A stretch of 64,000 bases of DNA from an uncultured Bacteroides sp. (lineage in GTDB: Bacteria; Bacteroidota; Bacteroidia; Bacteroidales; Bacteroidaceae), in assembly GCA_948847595.1 (NCBI GenBank), contig CAQOGY010000010.1:1-64000 (forward strand), in the 5' to 3' direction. Below, piece after piece: positions 42,149-51,316 of this stretch (position 1 is the stretch's first letter; each line of letters starts with the position of its first letter). A model generated the notes under the pieces. It was not told the origin of the DNA, made no database searches, and saw only the letters and a program-made list of their open reading frames with translations. A program made the translations under genes and the position numbers.

Positions 42149-43948
42149 TTATTTCTTTCCTTCCAACTGTTCTTTCAAAGCAGCCAAAGCGTCGATGTCG
42201 CCCAGCGTAGTTGAAGCAGCCTGGTTCTGGATCATCGGAGCATCTTCTCTCTTGTTGTTAGAAGACTTCTTAGCACCGGAAGCAGCTTTCTTTTCTGCTC
42301 TTTCTTCAGCCTTAGCTACATCTTCGAAGATACGGCTGTGAGACAGGATGATTCTCTTAGCGTCCTTGTTGAACTCGATCACTTTGAACTCAAGTTTTTC
42401 ATCCAACTGAGCTTGTGAACCGTCTTCTTTTACAAGGTGTTTCGGAGTTGCGAAACCTTCTACACCGTAAGGAAGAGCTACAACAGCACCCTTATCCAAC
42501 ATTTCGATGATAGTACCTTCGTGTACAGAACCTACAGTGAATACTGTTTCGAATACATCCCAAGGATTTTCTTCGAGTTGCTTGTGACCAAGGCTCAAAC
42601 GACGGTTTTCTTTGTCGATTTCCAATACCTGAACTTCGATGTCAGCACCAATCTGAGTAAATTCTGACGGATGTTTTACTTTCTTAGTCCAAGAAAGGTC
42701 AGAGATGTGGATCAAGCCGTCAACACCTTCTTCGATTTCTACGAATACACCGAAGTTAGTGAAGTTACGTACTTTTGCAGTGTGCTTGGAACCTACAGGA
42801 TACTTTTCTTCGATAGTTTCCCATGGATCTTGTTTCAGTTGTTTGATACCCAAAGACATCTTACGTTCTTCGCGGTCCAAAGTCAGAACTACAGCTTCTA
42901 CTTCGTCGCCCACCTTCATGAAGTCCTGAGCAGAACGCAGGTGCTGGCTCCAAGACATTTCTGATACGTGGATCAGACCTTCTACACCTGTAGCGATTTC
43001 GATGAATGCACCGTAGTCAGCCATAACAACCACTTTACCTTTCACCTTGTCACCTACCTTCAAGTCAGTGTCAAGAGCATCCCATGGGTGCGGAGTCAGT
43101 TGCTTCAAGCCAAGAGCGATACGTTTCTTTTCGTCATCGAAGTCAAGGATAACAACGTTGAGCTTCTGATCCAGTTCAACCACTTCTTTCGGATCGCTAA
43201 CGCGGCCCCAAGAAAGGTCTGTGATGTGGATCAAACCGTCTACGCCACCCAAGTCGATGAACACACCGTAAGAGGTGATATTCTTAACAGTTCCTTCAAG
43301 AACCTGTCCTTTTTCGAGCTTGCCGATAATTTCTTTCTTCTGTTGTTCCAGTTCAGCTTCGATAAGAGCCTTGTGAGATACAACAACGTTTTTGAATTCC
43401 TGGTTAATCTTAACCACTTTGAATTCCATTGTTTTGCCAACGAATACATCATAGTCACGGATCGGTTTAACGTCGATCTGAGAACCCGGCAAGAATGCTT
43501 CGATTCCGAATACGTCTACGATCATACCACCCTTTGTGCGGCACTTGATGAATCCCTTGATAATTTCTTCATTTTCCAGAGCAGCGTTAACGCGATCCCA
43601 AGAACGAGTAGCGCGGGCTTTTCTGTGTGACAGAACGAGTTGTCCTTTTTTGTCTTCCTGATTTTCGATGTATACTTCTACAGTATCACCTACCTTCAGG
43701 TCCGGATTGTAACGGAATTCATTCAAAGGAATGATACCGTCTGATTTGTAACCGATGTTCACAACTACTTCACGCTTGTTCATTGCGATTACGGTTCCGT
43801 CAACAACCTCACGGTCGTTAACTTTGTTAAGCGTACCGTCGTAAGCTTTTTCTAATTCTTCGTGGCTTGCGCTTGTTACCGCTTCGCCGTTTTCATAAGC
43901 ATCCCAGTTGAAGTCTTCAATAGGAGCTACGTTCTTTAAGTTTTCCAT
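42149..43948 (-). CDS. rpsA: 30S ribosomal protein S1
   Basis: 599 residues. S1 binds mRNA on the 30S subunit and helps start translation. Repeated S1 OB-fold domains are plain: for example VVDGTVIAMNKREVVVNIGY, VLEGTVKNITSYGVFIDLGG, VKGKVVVMADYGAFIEIATG and TAKVRNFTNFGVFVEIEEGV, with two more (six in all). A charged, Ala/Lys-rich tail follows (KAEERAEKKAASGAKKSSNN). A well-formed -33/-7 promoter lies upstream and a terminator downstream, consistent with high expression. Confidence 0.98.
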   Translation of the reverse strand: MENLKNVAPIEDFNWDAYENGEAVTSASHEELEKAYDGTLNKVNDREVVDGTVIAMNKREVVVNIGYKSDGIIPLNEFRYNPDLKVGDTVEVYIENQEDKKGQLVLSHRKARATRSWDRVNAALENEEIIKGFIKCRTKGGMIVDVFGIEAFLPGSQIDVKPIRDYDVFVGKTMEFKVVKINQEFKNVVVSHKALIEAELEQQKKEIIGKLEKGQVLEGTVKNITSYGVFIDLGGVDGLIHITDLSWGRVSDPKEVVELDQKLNVVILDFDDEKKRIALGLKQLTPHPWDALDTDLKVGDKVKGKVVVMADYGAFIEIATGVEGLIHVSEMSWSQHLRSAQDFMKVGDEVEAVVLTLDREERKMSLGIKQLKQDPWETIEEKYPVGSKHTAKVRNFTNFGVFVEIEEGVDGLIHISDLSWTKKVKHPSEFTQIGADIEVQVLEIDKENRRLSLGHKQLEENPWDVFETVFTVGSVHEGTIIEMLDKGAVVALPYGVEGFATPKHLVKEDGSQAQLDEKLEFKVIEFNKDAKRIILSHSRIFEDVAKAEERAEKKAASGAKKSSNNKREDAPMIQNQAASTTLGDIDALAALKEQLEGKK

Positions 43949-44010
43949 TAATAAATAAATTGTTTAATACTTTAATTGAATAAGACATTATATTATCTAT
44001 AAATCGGGCG

Positions 44011-44041
44011 CAAAGGTAGGAATATTTTCTTGACCGACAAA
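44011..44041 (-). promoter_or_regulatory. Complete -33/-7 promoter for rpsA
   Basis: On the minus strand a -33 TTTG (44038-44041) and a -7 TACCTTTG (44011-44018) are separated by 19 bp, the canonical Bacteroides spacing. Of the promoters noted in the window this is the closest to full consensus. Confidence 0.8.
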
Positions 44042-44116
44042 AGAATACCCAAAGAAAAGATGGTAATATCCGTATTTTTTGTAATATTGCAAATCTAATA
44101 TTATACGACTTTCAAC

Positions 44117-47100
44117 ATGAACGGAACATTGGACAAAATCAGGGTGCAGTTTGATTATCTGCCACTTATTAATTTCGCGATGCAGCAAAACAAAGTATCG
44201 GTCATCCATCAGCTTTCGATTGAAAATATGACGTCCGAACCCTTCAGAAACATTCAGGTACAAATCACGGCCGAGCCCGACTTCGGCAGTATCACTCCTG
44301 TGATGATGGAAGCGATTCCCGCCAATAATTCCGTGTGTCTGCAATCGTTCAGCCTGGTCTTGTCCGCCAATTATTTCGCCCAGCTGACCGAGCGTATGTC
44401 GGGAAGTCTGAAAATAGAAATCCGCTCCGAGGCGGAAACGATCTTTACCCAGACCTACCCCATCGACATTCTGGCATACGACCAATGGGGCGGAATCAAT
44501 ATATTCCCCGAGATGTTGGCAGCATTCATCACCCCGAATCATGCCGTGCTCACTCCTATTATCAAGAGAGCCGCCGCCATTCTGGAACAGTGGACCGGTA
44601 CTCCTTCACTGGACGAATACCAAAGCCGCAATCCGGACCGTGTGAGAAAGCAGATGGCAGCTATCTACACCGCCCTCACCGAACAGCAGATTATTTACAG
44701 CACCATTCCCGCCAGCTTCGAAGAGCACGGGCAGCGTGTCCGGCTGACAGATTCCGTACTGGCACAAAAGCTCGGAACTTGTCTGGATATGGCACTGCTT
44801 TATACTTCCTGCCTCGAATCCATCGGACTGAATGCCCTCATCGTCATCACCAAAGGGCATGCTTTCGCAGGCGGCTGGCTGGTGCCGGAAACCTTTCCGG
44901 ACCCTGCCATCGACGATGTATCCTTGCTGACCAAACGAACCGCCGAAGGAATCTACGACATCACGCTGGTAGAAACCACCTGCATGAATATGGGACATAA
45001 TGTCGACTTCGACAACGCTGTGAAAAGCGCTAACGGCAAACTGAGCGATCCGGGCAGTTTCATCCTCGCCATCGACATCAGAAGGGCCAGGCATTCGGGA
45101 GTCCGCCCGATCCCGCAGCGCGTACTGAACGGACAAGTATGGGAAATAAAGGAAGATGAGGATGTGAACAGAAATACCACGCACGCCACTCCGCAAAGCG
45201 TGAATCCATATGATTTGTCGGGCAGCGAAACTCAGACAGTCCTCACCAAACAGTTGCTTTGGGAAAGAAGACTGCTGGATTTGAGTCTGCGCAACAACTT
45301 GCTGAATATCCGGATTACAAAGAATACTCTTCAGCTGATTCCGGCAAACCTTGCCTGTCTGGAAGATGCCTTGGCGGAAGGAGATGAGTTTCGTATCCTC
45401 CACCGTCCCGCCGAATGGGAGAATCCGGCGATGGAGTTTGGCATTTATTCTTCCATACCGGAATCGGATCCGATAGCCGACTTCGTTAATTCGGAGCTTT
45501 CACAGAAAAGGTTACGTTTTTACTTGCCGGAGAATGACTTGGGCAAAGCACTGACTCACCTGTACCGTTCGTCCCGTACTTCTATCGAAGAGAACGGAGC
45601 GAACACGCTTTATCTGGCTCTCGGACTTCTGAAATGGTACGAAACGCCTTCCAGCGAGCGTCCCCGTTATGCACCGATATTGCTGCTGCCGGTCGAAATC
45701 ATCCGCAAGTCAGCCGCCAAGGGGTATGTGATTCGTTCGCGGGAAGAAGAAACGATGATGAATATCACCTTATTAGAAATGCTTCGTCAGAATTTCGGCA
45801 TTTCCGTACCGGGACTTGATCCGCTTCCGACGGACGAAAGCGGAATCAACGTAAAACTGATTTATTCCATCATCCGGCACTGCATCAAGAATCAGCGCAA
45901 ATGGGATGTGGAGGAACAGGCTATTCTAGGTATCTTCTCCTTCAACAAGTTTATCATGTGGAACGACATCCACAACAATGCTCACAAACTGACTCAAAAC
46001 AAGGTGGTCTCCAGCCTCATCAACGGAAAGATCGAATGGGACGTAACTGCGGAAGAAGTGGATGCCGCCTACATGGACAGGCAGTTATCTCCGGCAGATA
46101 TTGTACTGCCTATCATTGCCGATTCATCTCAGCTGGAAGCGATTTATGAAGCGGTGCACGACAAGACTTTTATCCTGCACGGCCCTCCGGGAACCGGAAA
46201 GTCCCAAACGATAACGAATATCATCGCCAACGCGCTTTATAAAGGTAAACGAGTCTTATTTGTTGCCGAGAAGATGGCAGCCCTCTCCGTCGTCCAAAAC
46301 AGACTGGCGGCCATAGGGCTTGCCCCGTTCTGTCTGGAGATTCACTCCAACAAGACAAAGAAATCCACTGTCATCTCGCAACTAAAGGAGACAACCGAAA
46401 TCATCAGACGAACTCCTCCCGAAGAGTTCAGGAAGGAAGCCGAACGCCTGCTGAAGTTACGAACGGAACTAAACAAATACATCGAAGCCTTACACAAGGA
46501 ATATCCTTTCGGACTTTCCCTCTATGATGCGATCATCCACTACCAGTTAACAGACGTTGAACCCTGCTTCGATATCCCGTCATCTTATCTGGACAATCTG
46601 GACAAAGACCGATTCTCACATTGGGAAGATGCCATCGAATCTTTGGTCAGTACCGCCAATGCTTGCGGTCACCCGTATCTTCACCCATTGACAGGGATTT
46701 TCATTCGGGAATATTCGTCCGCCATCAAAGAGGAAGCCTTACAAACGCTCGCCACTTTCATCGGCTTATTGACTGCCATACAATCGAAACTGCCTGTCTT
46801 TTCCGCTTTACTGGAAAATACGGACATTCATCCCACCCGCAAGGATTTCAATATAATCAGCGCCATTATCCGAAAAATACTCGATATTCCGGAACTGACG
46901 CCCGAACTGCTGACCACTCCTTTATTAAATGAAATGCTGGAAGAGTACCGGAAAGTGACGGAACACGGCAGGAAACGCGATGAAATCAAAGCAGAAATAG
47001 AAAACGGATTCACCAAAGAGGTACTGAAGATAAACGCCGGCCCCATGCTGGCCGAATGGAATCGGGTATCCGCCCAATGGTTTCTCCCACGATATTTCGG

Positions 47101-49945
47101 ACAAAGAAAAATAAAAAAGGTGATTCGTCCTTACGCTCTGCAACCGGTAGAGCCAGAGACAGTCCAGCCTTTGCTCCATCAGGTCATCCGGTATCAGGAA
47201 GAGCTTGATTTTACAGACAGATACGCCGCCAAGCTGCCTTCTTTATTCGGAAGATTCGGAAGAGATGAAGAGTGGCCCATCATCGATCAGATCATCCATG
47301 AGGTATCTTCGCTTCATTCCCTGTTACTGAGTTATTCAAAAGATGTGGCGAAAACATTCCGAATCAAACAGAACTTAGCGTTACAACTGACAGAAGGTAT
47401 CCGGACATTCAGAGATATCCATTCTCATTCTCTGAATGAATTGTATCAGCTGGTCGACACGCTTACGGCAACCGAGCAACGACTTTCCACCACTCTGGGC
47501 ATAACCGTAGAGACGCTTTATACAAACTCCGCCGACTGGATCGGCATCGCCCTACAGCAAGCCGGAATATGGAAAGAAAATCTGGACAAACTCAAAGACT
47601 GGTATCAATGGCTTCAATCCTACAACAAACTGAACGAGCTGGGTCTCGGATTTATCGCAGAAGAATATAAGGAAAAGAATATTCCTACGGATTTACTCAC
47701 CAGCAGCTTCCGCAAGAGTTTCTACCAAGCCGTTATTCACTATATCATCGCCAAAGAACCGACGCTGGAATTATTCAACGGCAAGATATTCAATGATATT
47801 ATAACCAAATACAAGCAGGTATCCGCCAACTTCGAGGACATTACCAAAAAGGAACTGTTCGCCAGACTGGCTTCCAACATTCCGTCCTTCACCCACGAAG
47901 CCATTCAAAGTTCAGAAGTCGGAATATTACAAAAGAATATACGCAATAATGCACGCGGAATATCCATCCGCAAGCTATTCGATCAAATACCTATCCTACT
48001 GTCCCGTATGTGTCCGTGTATGTTGATGAGTCCTATATCGGTTGCCCAATATATCGATGCCGATGCAGAGAAATTTGACTTGATCGTCTTCGACGAAGCT
48101 TCACAGATGCCGACTTACGAAGCGGTAGGTGCCATCGCCCGAGGCAAGAATGTAGTTATCGTAGGCGACCCCAAACAGATGCCGCCTACCAGCTTCTTCT
48201 CCGTTAATACCATTGACGAAGACAACATCGAGATGGAAGATCTGGAAAGTATCCTTGACGATTGCCTCGCTCTCTCTATCCCTTCCAAATACCTGCTGTG
48301 GCATTACCGAAGCAAACACGAAAGTCTTATCGCTTTCAGTAACTCCGAATATTACGATAATAAGCTGATGACTTTCCCGTCACCGGACAATATTGAATCG
48401 AAAGTCAGAATGGTCGCCGTAGACGGTTATTATGACAAAGGAAAATCCCGTCAGAACCAAGCGGAAGCGCAAGCCATAGTAGACGAAATAGCGAGAAGGC
48501 TGAGGAGCGAAAAATTAAGGAGAAAAAGTATGGGGGTAGTTACTTTCAACGTGGTTCAGCAGGCGTTGATAGAAGATTTGCTATCCGATCTCTTCGCCTT
48601 TCATCCTGAACTGGAAACCTTTGCGCTGGAATGTGAAGAACCCCTGTTCATCAAAAACCTTGAAAATGTGCAAGGAGACGAACGGGATGTGATACTGTTC
48701 TCCGTCGGCTATGGTCCCGATGCCGAAGGGCGCGTCAGCATGAACTTCGGTCCGTTGAACCGTGCGGGAGGTGAAAGACGGTTAAACGTAGCCGTCTCCC
48801 GTGCCCGATACGAAATGATCATCTTCTCTACGCTGAGATCGGACATGATTGATCTGAACCGAACTTCTTCTATCGGAGTAGCCGGGCTGAAACGCTTCCT
48901 TGAATATGCGGAGAAAGGAACCAAGCGCATACTGAATACCTCGACTAATATTCGGACCTCGGAAGAAGAAACTTCTATCGAAAAGATTATTGCCGACAAG
49001 TTACGTTCTTTGGGATATACCGTACATACTGATATAGGCTGTTCCGGATATAAGATCGATATTGGCATTGTCGATACTCAAACCCCGTCCAACTACCAAT
49101 TAGGTATTATCTGTGACGGAAAGAACTACAGACGTACCAAGACTGTCCGTGACCGAGAAATTGTTCAAAACAATGTACTCAAAGCACTGGGATGGAATAT
49201 CTGCCGTATATGGACGATGGACTGGTGGGAAAAGCCGGATGAAGTGATGGCGTCTATACAAGCAGCGATTGCTCAGGATATGAAAGCGGAGAAACCGGTT
49301 ATAGTAAAAAAGGAACAAGAAAAAAGAGAAAAGAATGTGCAGGAAACGCCGATGCAGCTAAAATCTGCATGCGCATACACAAACTTTTCTTTTATCTCCG
49401 TACAAAATTATAATAGTACTAAAATACGTCCGTTCCTGTACGCTGCCGACGACATCTTCGCTAAAAGAAATAATCCTATTATTGTCTCCCAAGTCCAAAA
49501 GATAATAGAAAATGAAGCCCCGATCAGCAAAACCTTACTTGGAAAGAAAATCATATCCGAATGGGGAGTCAACCGTGTAGGACCACGAATAGATGCTCAA
49601 TTGGAAATAATATTCGACACATTACATCTTTACCGCATAGAACATGACGGGCTTATCTTCTGCTGGAAAGATGAAGCGCAATACCGTTCTTATTCAGAGT
49701 ACCGTCCCGATTCCGACCGAGATGCAGCGGATCTGCCACCCGAAGAAATAGCCAATGCCATCCAACAAATATTAATCAATTCCATCAGCCTGCCTTTACC
49801 CGATTTGGCAAAAGCATGCGCACAAGTATTCGGCTTCACACACATGGGGTCAAACATCGAAGCATCCATGCTCAGAGGGATTCAGGAAGCGGTAAAAAGG
49901 AATTATGCCAAAGTTGAAAACGGAAGGGCAACGATCATCGATTAA
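44117..49945 (+). CDS. Giant DUF4011 / SF1 helicase / PD-(D/E)xK nuclease protein (candidate defence gene)
   Basis: 1942 residues. Order: an N-terminal beta-rich region; a transglutaminase-like core (GTCLDMALLYTSCLESIGLN with Cys near 221, GHAFAGGWL with His near 247); DUF4011 (LLWERRLLDLSLRNNLLNIR, about 378-400). A split SF1/Upf1-type helicase follows: Walker A GPPGTGKSQTITNII near 689, DEAS box VFDEASQMPTYEAV near 1325, GDPKQMPPTSFF, ENVQGDERDVILFS, and RRLNVAVSRAR near 1557. Then comes a Vsr-like PD-(D/E)xK nuclease (YKIDIGIVD, then IICDGKNY, about 1615-1705) and a DUF3320 end. This domain order recalls candidate anti-phage proteins (Hhe-like); that link is from memory. Its 3' end meets the retron RT gene. 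Confidence 0.93.
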   Translation: MNGTLDKIRVQFDYLPLINFAMQQNKVSVIHQLSIENMTSEPFRNIQVQITAEPDFGSITPVMMEAIPANNSVCLQSFSLVLSANYFAQLTERMSGSLKIEIRSEAETIFTQTYPIDILAYDQWGGINIFPEMLAAFITPNHAVLTPIIKRAAAILEQWTGTPSLDEYQSRNPDRVRKQMAAIYTALTEQQIIYSTIPASFEEHGQRVRLTDSVLAQKLGTCLDMALLYTSCLESIGLNALIVITKGHAFAGGWLVPETFPDPAIDDVSLLTKRTAEGIYDITLVETTCMNMGHNVDFDNAVKSANGKLSDPGSFILAIDIRRARHSGVRPIPQRVLNGQVWEIKEDEDVNRNTTHATPQSVNPYDLSGSETQTVLTKQLLWERRLLDLSLRNNLLNIRITKNTLQLIPANLACLEDALAEGDEFRILHRPAEWENPAMEFGIYSSIPESDPIADFVNSELSQKRLRFYLPENDLGKALTHLYRSSRTSIEENGANTLYLALGLLKWYETPSSERPRYAPILLLPVEIIRKSAAKGYVIRSREEETMMNITLLEMLRQNFGISVPGLDPLPTDESGINVKLIYSIIRHCIKNQRKWDVEEQAILGIFSFNKFIMWNDIHNNAHKLTQNKVVSSLINGKIEWDVTAEEVDAAYMDRQLSPADIVLPIIADSSQLEAIYEAVHDKTFILHGPPGTGKSQTITNIIANALYKGKRVLFVAEKMAALSVVQNRLAAIGLAPFCLEIHSNKTKKSTVISQLKETTEIIRRTPPEEFRKEAERLLKLRTELNKYIEALHKEYPFGLSLYDAIIHYQLTDVEPCFDIPSSYLDNLDKDRFSHWEDAIESLVSTANACGHPYLHPLTGIFIREYSSAIKEEALQTLATFIGLLTAIQSKLPVFSALLENTDIHPTRKDFNIISAIIRKILDIPELTPELLTTPLLNEMLEEYRKVTEHGRKRDEIKAEIENGFTKEVLKINAGPMLAEWNRVSAQWFLPRYFGQRKIKKVIRPYALQPVEPETVQPLLHQVIRYQEELDFTDRYAAKLPSLFGRFGRDEEWPIIDQIIHEVSSLHSLLLSYSKDVAKTFRIKQNLALQLTEGIRTFRDIHSHSLNELYQLVDTLTATEQRLSTTLGITVETLYTNSADWIGIALQQAGIWKENLDKLKDWYQWLQSYNKLNELGLGFIAEEYKEKNIPTDLLTSSFRKSFYQAVIHYIIAKEPTLELFNGKIFNDIITKYKQVSANFEDITKKELFARLASNIPSFTHEAIQSSEVGILQKNIRNNARGISIRKLFDQIPILLSRMCPCMLMSPISVAQYIDADAEKFDLIVFDEASQMPTYEAVGAIARGKNVVIVGDPKQMPPTSFFSVNTIDEDNIEMEDLESILDDCLALSIPSKYLLWHYRSKHESLIAFSNSEYYDNKLMTFPSPDNIESKVRMVAVDGYYDKGKSRQNQAEAQAIVDEIARRLRSEKLRRKSMGVVTFNVVQQALIEDLLSDLFAFHPELETFALECEEPLFIKNLENVQGDERDVILFSVGYGPDAEGRVSMNFGPLNRAGGERRLNVAVSRARYEMIIFSTLRSDMIDLNRTSSIGVAGLKRFLEYAEKGTKRILNTSTNIRTSEEETSIEKIIADKLRSLGYTVHTDIGCSGYKIDIGIVDTQTPSNYQLGIICDGKNYRRTKTVRDREIVQNNVLKALGWNICRIWTMDWWEKPDEVMASIQAAIAQDMKAEKPVIVKKEQEKREKNVQETPMQLKSACAYTNFSFISVQNYNSTKIRPFLYAADDIFAKRNNPIIVSQVQKIIENEAPISKTLLGKKIISEWGVNRVGPRIDAQLEIIFDTLHLYRIEHDGLIFCWKDEAQYRSYSEYRPDSDRDAADLPPEEIANAIQQILINSISLPLPDLAKACAQVFGFTHMGSNIEASMLRGIQEAVKRNYAKVENGRATIID

Positions 49946-49978
49946 CACGGTAAGGCAGACACAAACAGCCGCCACCCG

Positions 49979-51112
49979 TCAATACCCCTTCTGCAAACGT
50001 TTCAGAGCAGCAATAGAATCAGCTACATACGTATTATCCGGTTCTATGGAACGCCAATAACAAAGCGACCCTATCAACCGTTTCAGATAGGCAGGATCAT
50101 GGGAGCCGATTCTGCGTTGATGTTCCGCCAGCCCCTTTGTCAAAATGAAATAGACATTCTTGCGAATCTCTCTCTTTCGGGCTTTAGGAATGGTCAGCTT
50201 CACACCGGAACTGACAGATACTCCCGTGATTATCTTCCTGTCATTCTCATTCAGAAAACGGGTTTTCTGATGATTCGGTTCAAACTTCTCTTCCCTGATG
50301 ATTTCCTTTACCCGCGCAAGCACCTGCTCTTTCGGAAAGACATCGCCCGAAAAGGTGAGGTCGTCGGCATAACGACTATAAGTCAGCCCGAATTCTTCCG
50401 CCATCACCGCCAGTTTCCGGTCCATCTCATAAGCGATGATGTTACTCAGTACCGGACTGGTAGACGCTCCTTGCGGCAAATGCCGACGCATACAACACAA
50501 CTCGCCCAGCACTTTCGATATATTCTTCGGATAGCCGATCTTTTCGAAAGTCTTTTTCACCCTCGGACTACGTATGGAAATAAAGAAATCATGGATATCC
50601 GTCTTCAAGACACAGCGTTTTCCCAGATGAGGACGGACGTTATCGACGATGGAATGCTGACGCCGGAATCCCGTAGCGGCAGGATGCACATTTACAGACA
50701 GTAATATACGATGATAAATAGTATCCTGAATGGCTTTCAGTTCCTTGTCCGGAGCAGAGATCATACGGTATCCTCCTCTCCGCTTTCTGATCCAGAACTC
50801 CCGATAATGCGAAGAGACATCCTGCAGTATCTCTTTCAACCTCATCACCTCTATTCCCAACAGATTGGCACACCACACCACCGCCTCTTCATCAAATACA
50901 GGACATGTTCTCATTTTAGGAGTGACTACTCCTAAAGCATGCCTGAGCCAGGCCCCATGTTCCCATTTGTTTTTGGAAGTCTCTTCGTTAGTAGTATTAC
51001 CGCTGCCTGTTGCTTTCCATCTCTTGTATCCTTCCTGTTTCCGGCTCGAAGAAATCAATTTATAAATCAGAAAACCGGTAACAATAAGTATCGTAATTAA
51101 AATTCCGTCCAT
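49979..51112 (-). CDS. Retron-type reverse transcriptase with N-terminal membrane helix
   Basis: 377 residues. Residues 4-20 form a membrane helix (ILITILIVTGFLIYKLI), followed by a polar linker, an N-terminal helical part, and the RT fold from about 103: catalytic Asp in KTDIHDFF (D172), LPQGASTSPVLSN (212-224), and YADD (248-251). Retron hallmarks are visible: NVRPH (158-162) in the place of the NAxxH motif and ITGVSV (295-300) in the place of VTG. No maturase, endonuclease or CRISPR Cas1 domain is joined, against a group II intron. The start is 22 bp past a candidate retron RNA. The anchor is unusual for retron RTs as I know them. Confidence 0.92.
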   Translation of the reverse strand: MDGILITILIVTGFLIYKLISSSRKQEGYKRWKATGSGNTTNEETSKNKWEHGAWLRHALGVVTPKMRTCPVFDEEAVVWCANLLGIEVMRLKEILQDVSSHYREFWIRKRRGGYRMISAPDKELKAIQDTIYHRILLSVNVHPAATGFRRQHSIVDNVRPHLGKRCVLKTDIHDFFISIRSPRVKKTFEKIGYPKNISKVLGELCCMRRHLPQGASTSPVLSNIIAYEMDRKLAVMAEEFGLTYSRYADDLTFSGDVFPKEQVLARVKEIIREEKFEPNHQKTRFLNENDRKIITGVSVSSGVKLTIPKARKREIRKNVYFILTKGLAEHQRRIGSHDPAYLKRLIGSLCYWRSIEPDNTYVADSIAALKRLQKGY

Positions 51113-51134
51113 CTTGTTGTTACATATATAAAAA

Positions 51135-51269
51135 GAGAAGAAGAGGATGAGATTTTACTAAAATAAATAGAGGTATTTATACCAGAGATTTATTTTCTAG
51201 GAAAATACCTGTGCCTGCGAGGCGACTACACCTCTTTTCTGCTAAATTTTTCCTCATCCTCTTCCTCAC
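51135..51269 (-). ncRNA. Candidate retron msr-msd RNA
   Basis: Read on the minus strand from 51269 down. The a1 segment (51253-51264) pairs perfectly over 12 bp with a2 (51140-51151; GAAGAGGATGAG with CTCATCCTCTTC), and two more pairs follow one mismatch. After a1 comes TTAGC (51245-51241), the same word that carries the branching G in retron Ec86. Next is an msr stem-loop GAGGTG-TAGT-CGCCTC (51234-51219). An msd hairpin has 9 AT pairs (51188-51196 with 51160-51168) topped by GGTA-TAAA-TACC. A competing 8-bp stem (51203-51210 with 51171-51178) also exists. Gene order RNA-then-RT on one strand is the normal retron plan. Confidence 0.8.
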
Positions 51270-51300
51270 AAAGATATGTATTTTCTATACATTATGCAAC
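51269..51300 (-). promoter_or_regulatory. Promoter of the retron RNA and RT
   Basis: On the minus strand -7 TATCTTTG (51269-51276) is a full match to TAnnTTTG. GTTG (51297-51300), one base off TTTG, lies 20 bp upstream. Transcription should begin near 51262-51266, that is, at the a1 segment. Confidence 0.7.
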
Positions 51301-51316
51301 TGTTATGAAGAAAAAA

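Noticed and set aside
49979..51112. Group II intron or diversity-generating retroelement RT
   Set aside because: No maturase or endonuclease domain, no intron-like RNA ends, and no template/variable repeat pair was seen near the gene.
51135..51269. Plain terminator of the DUF5686 gene instead of a retron RNA
   Set aside because: The pairing arms are about 100 bp apart, a promoter box precedes them, no T-tract follows the first hairpin, and inner stems match the retron layout.
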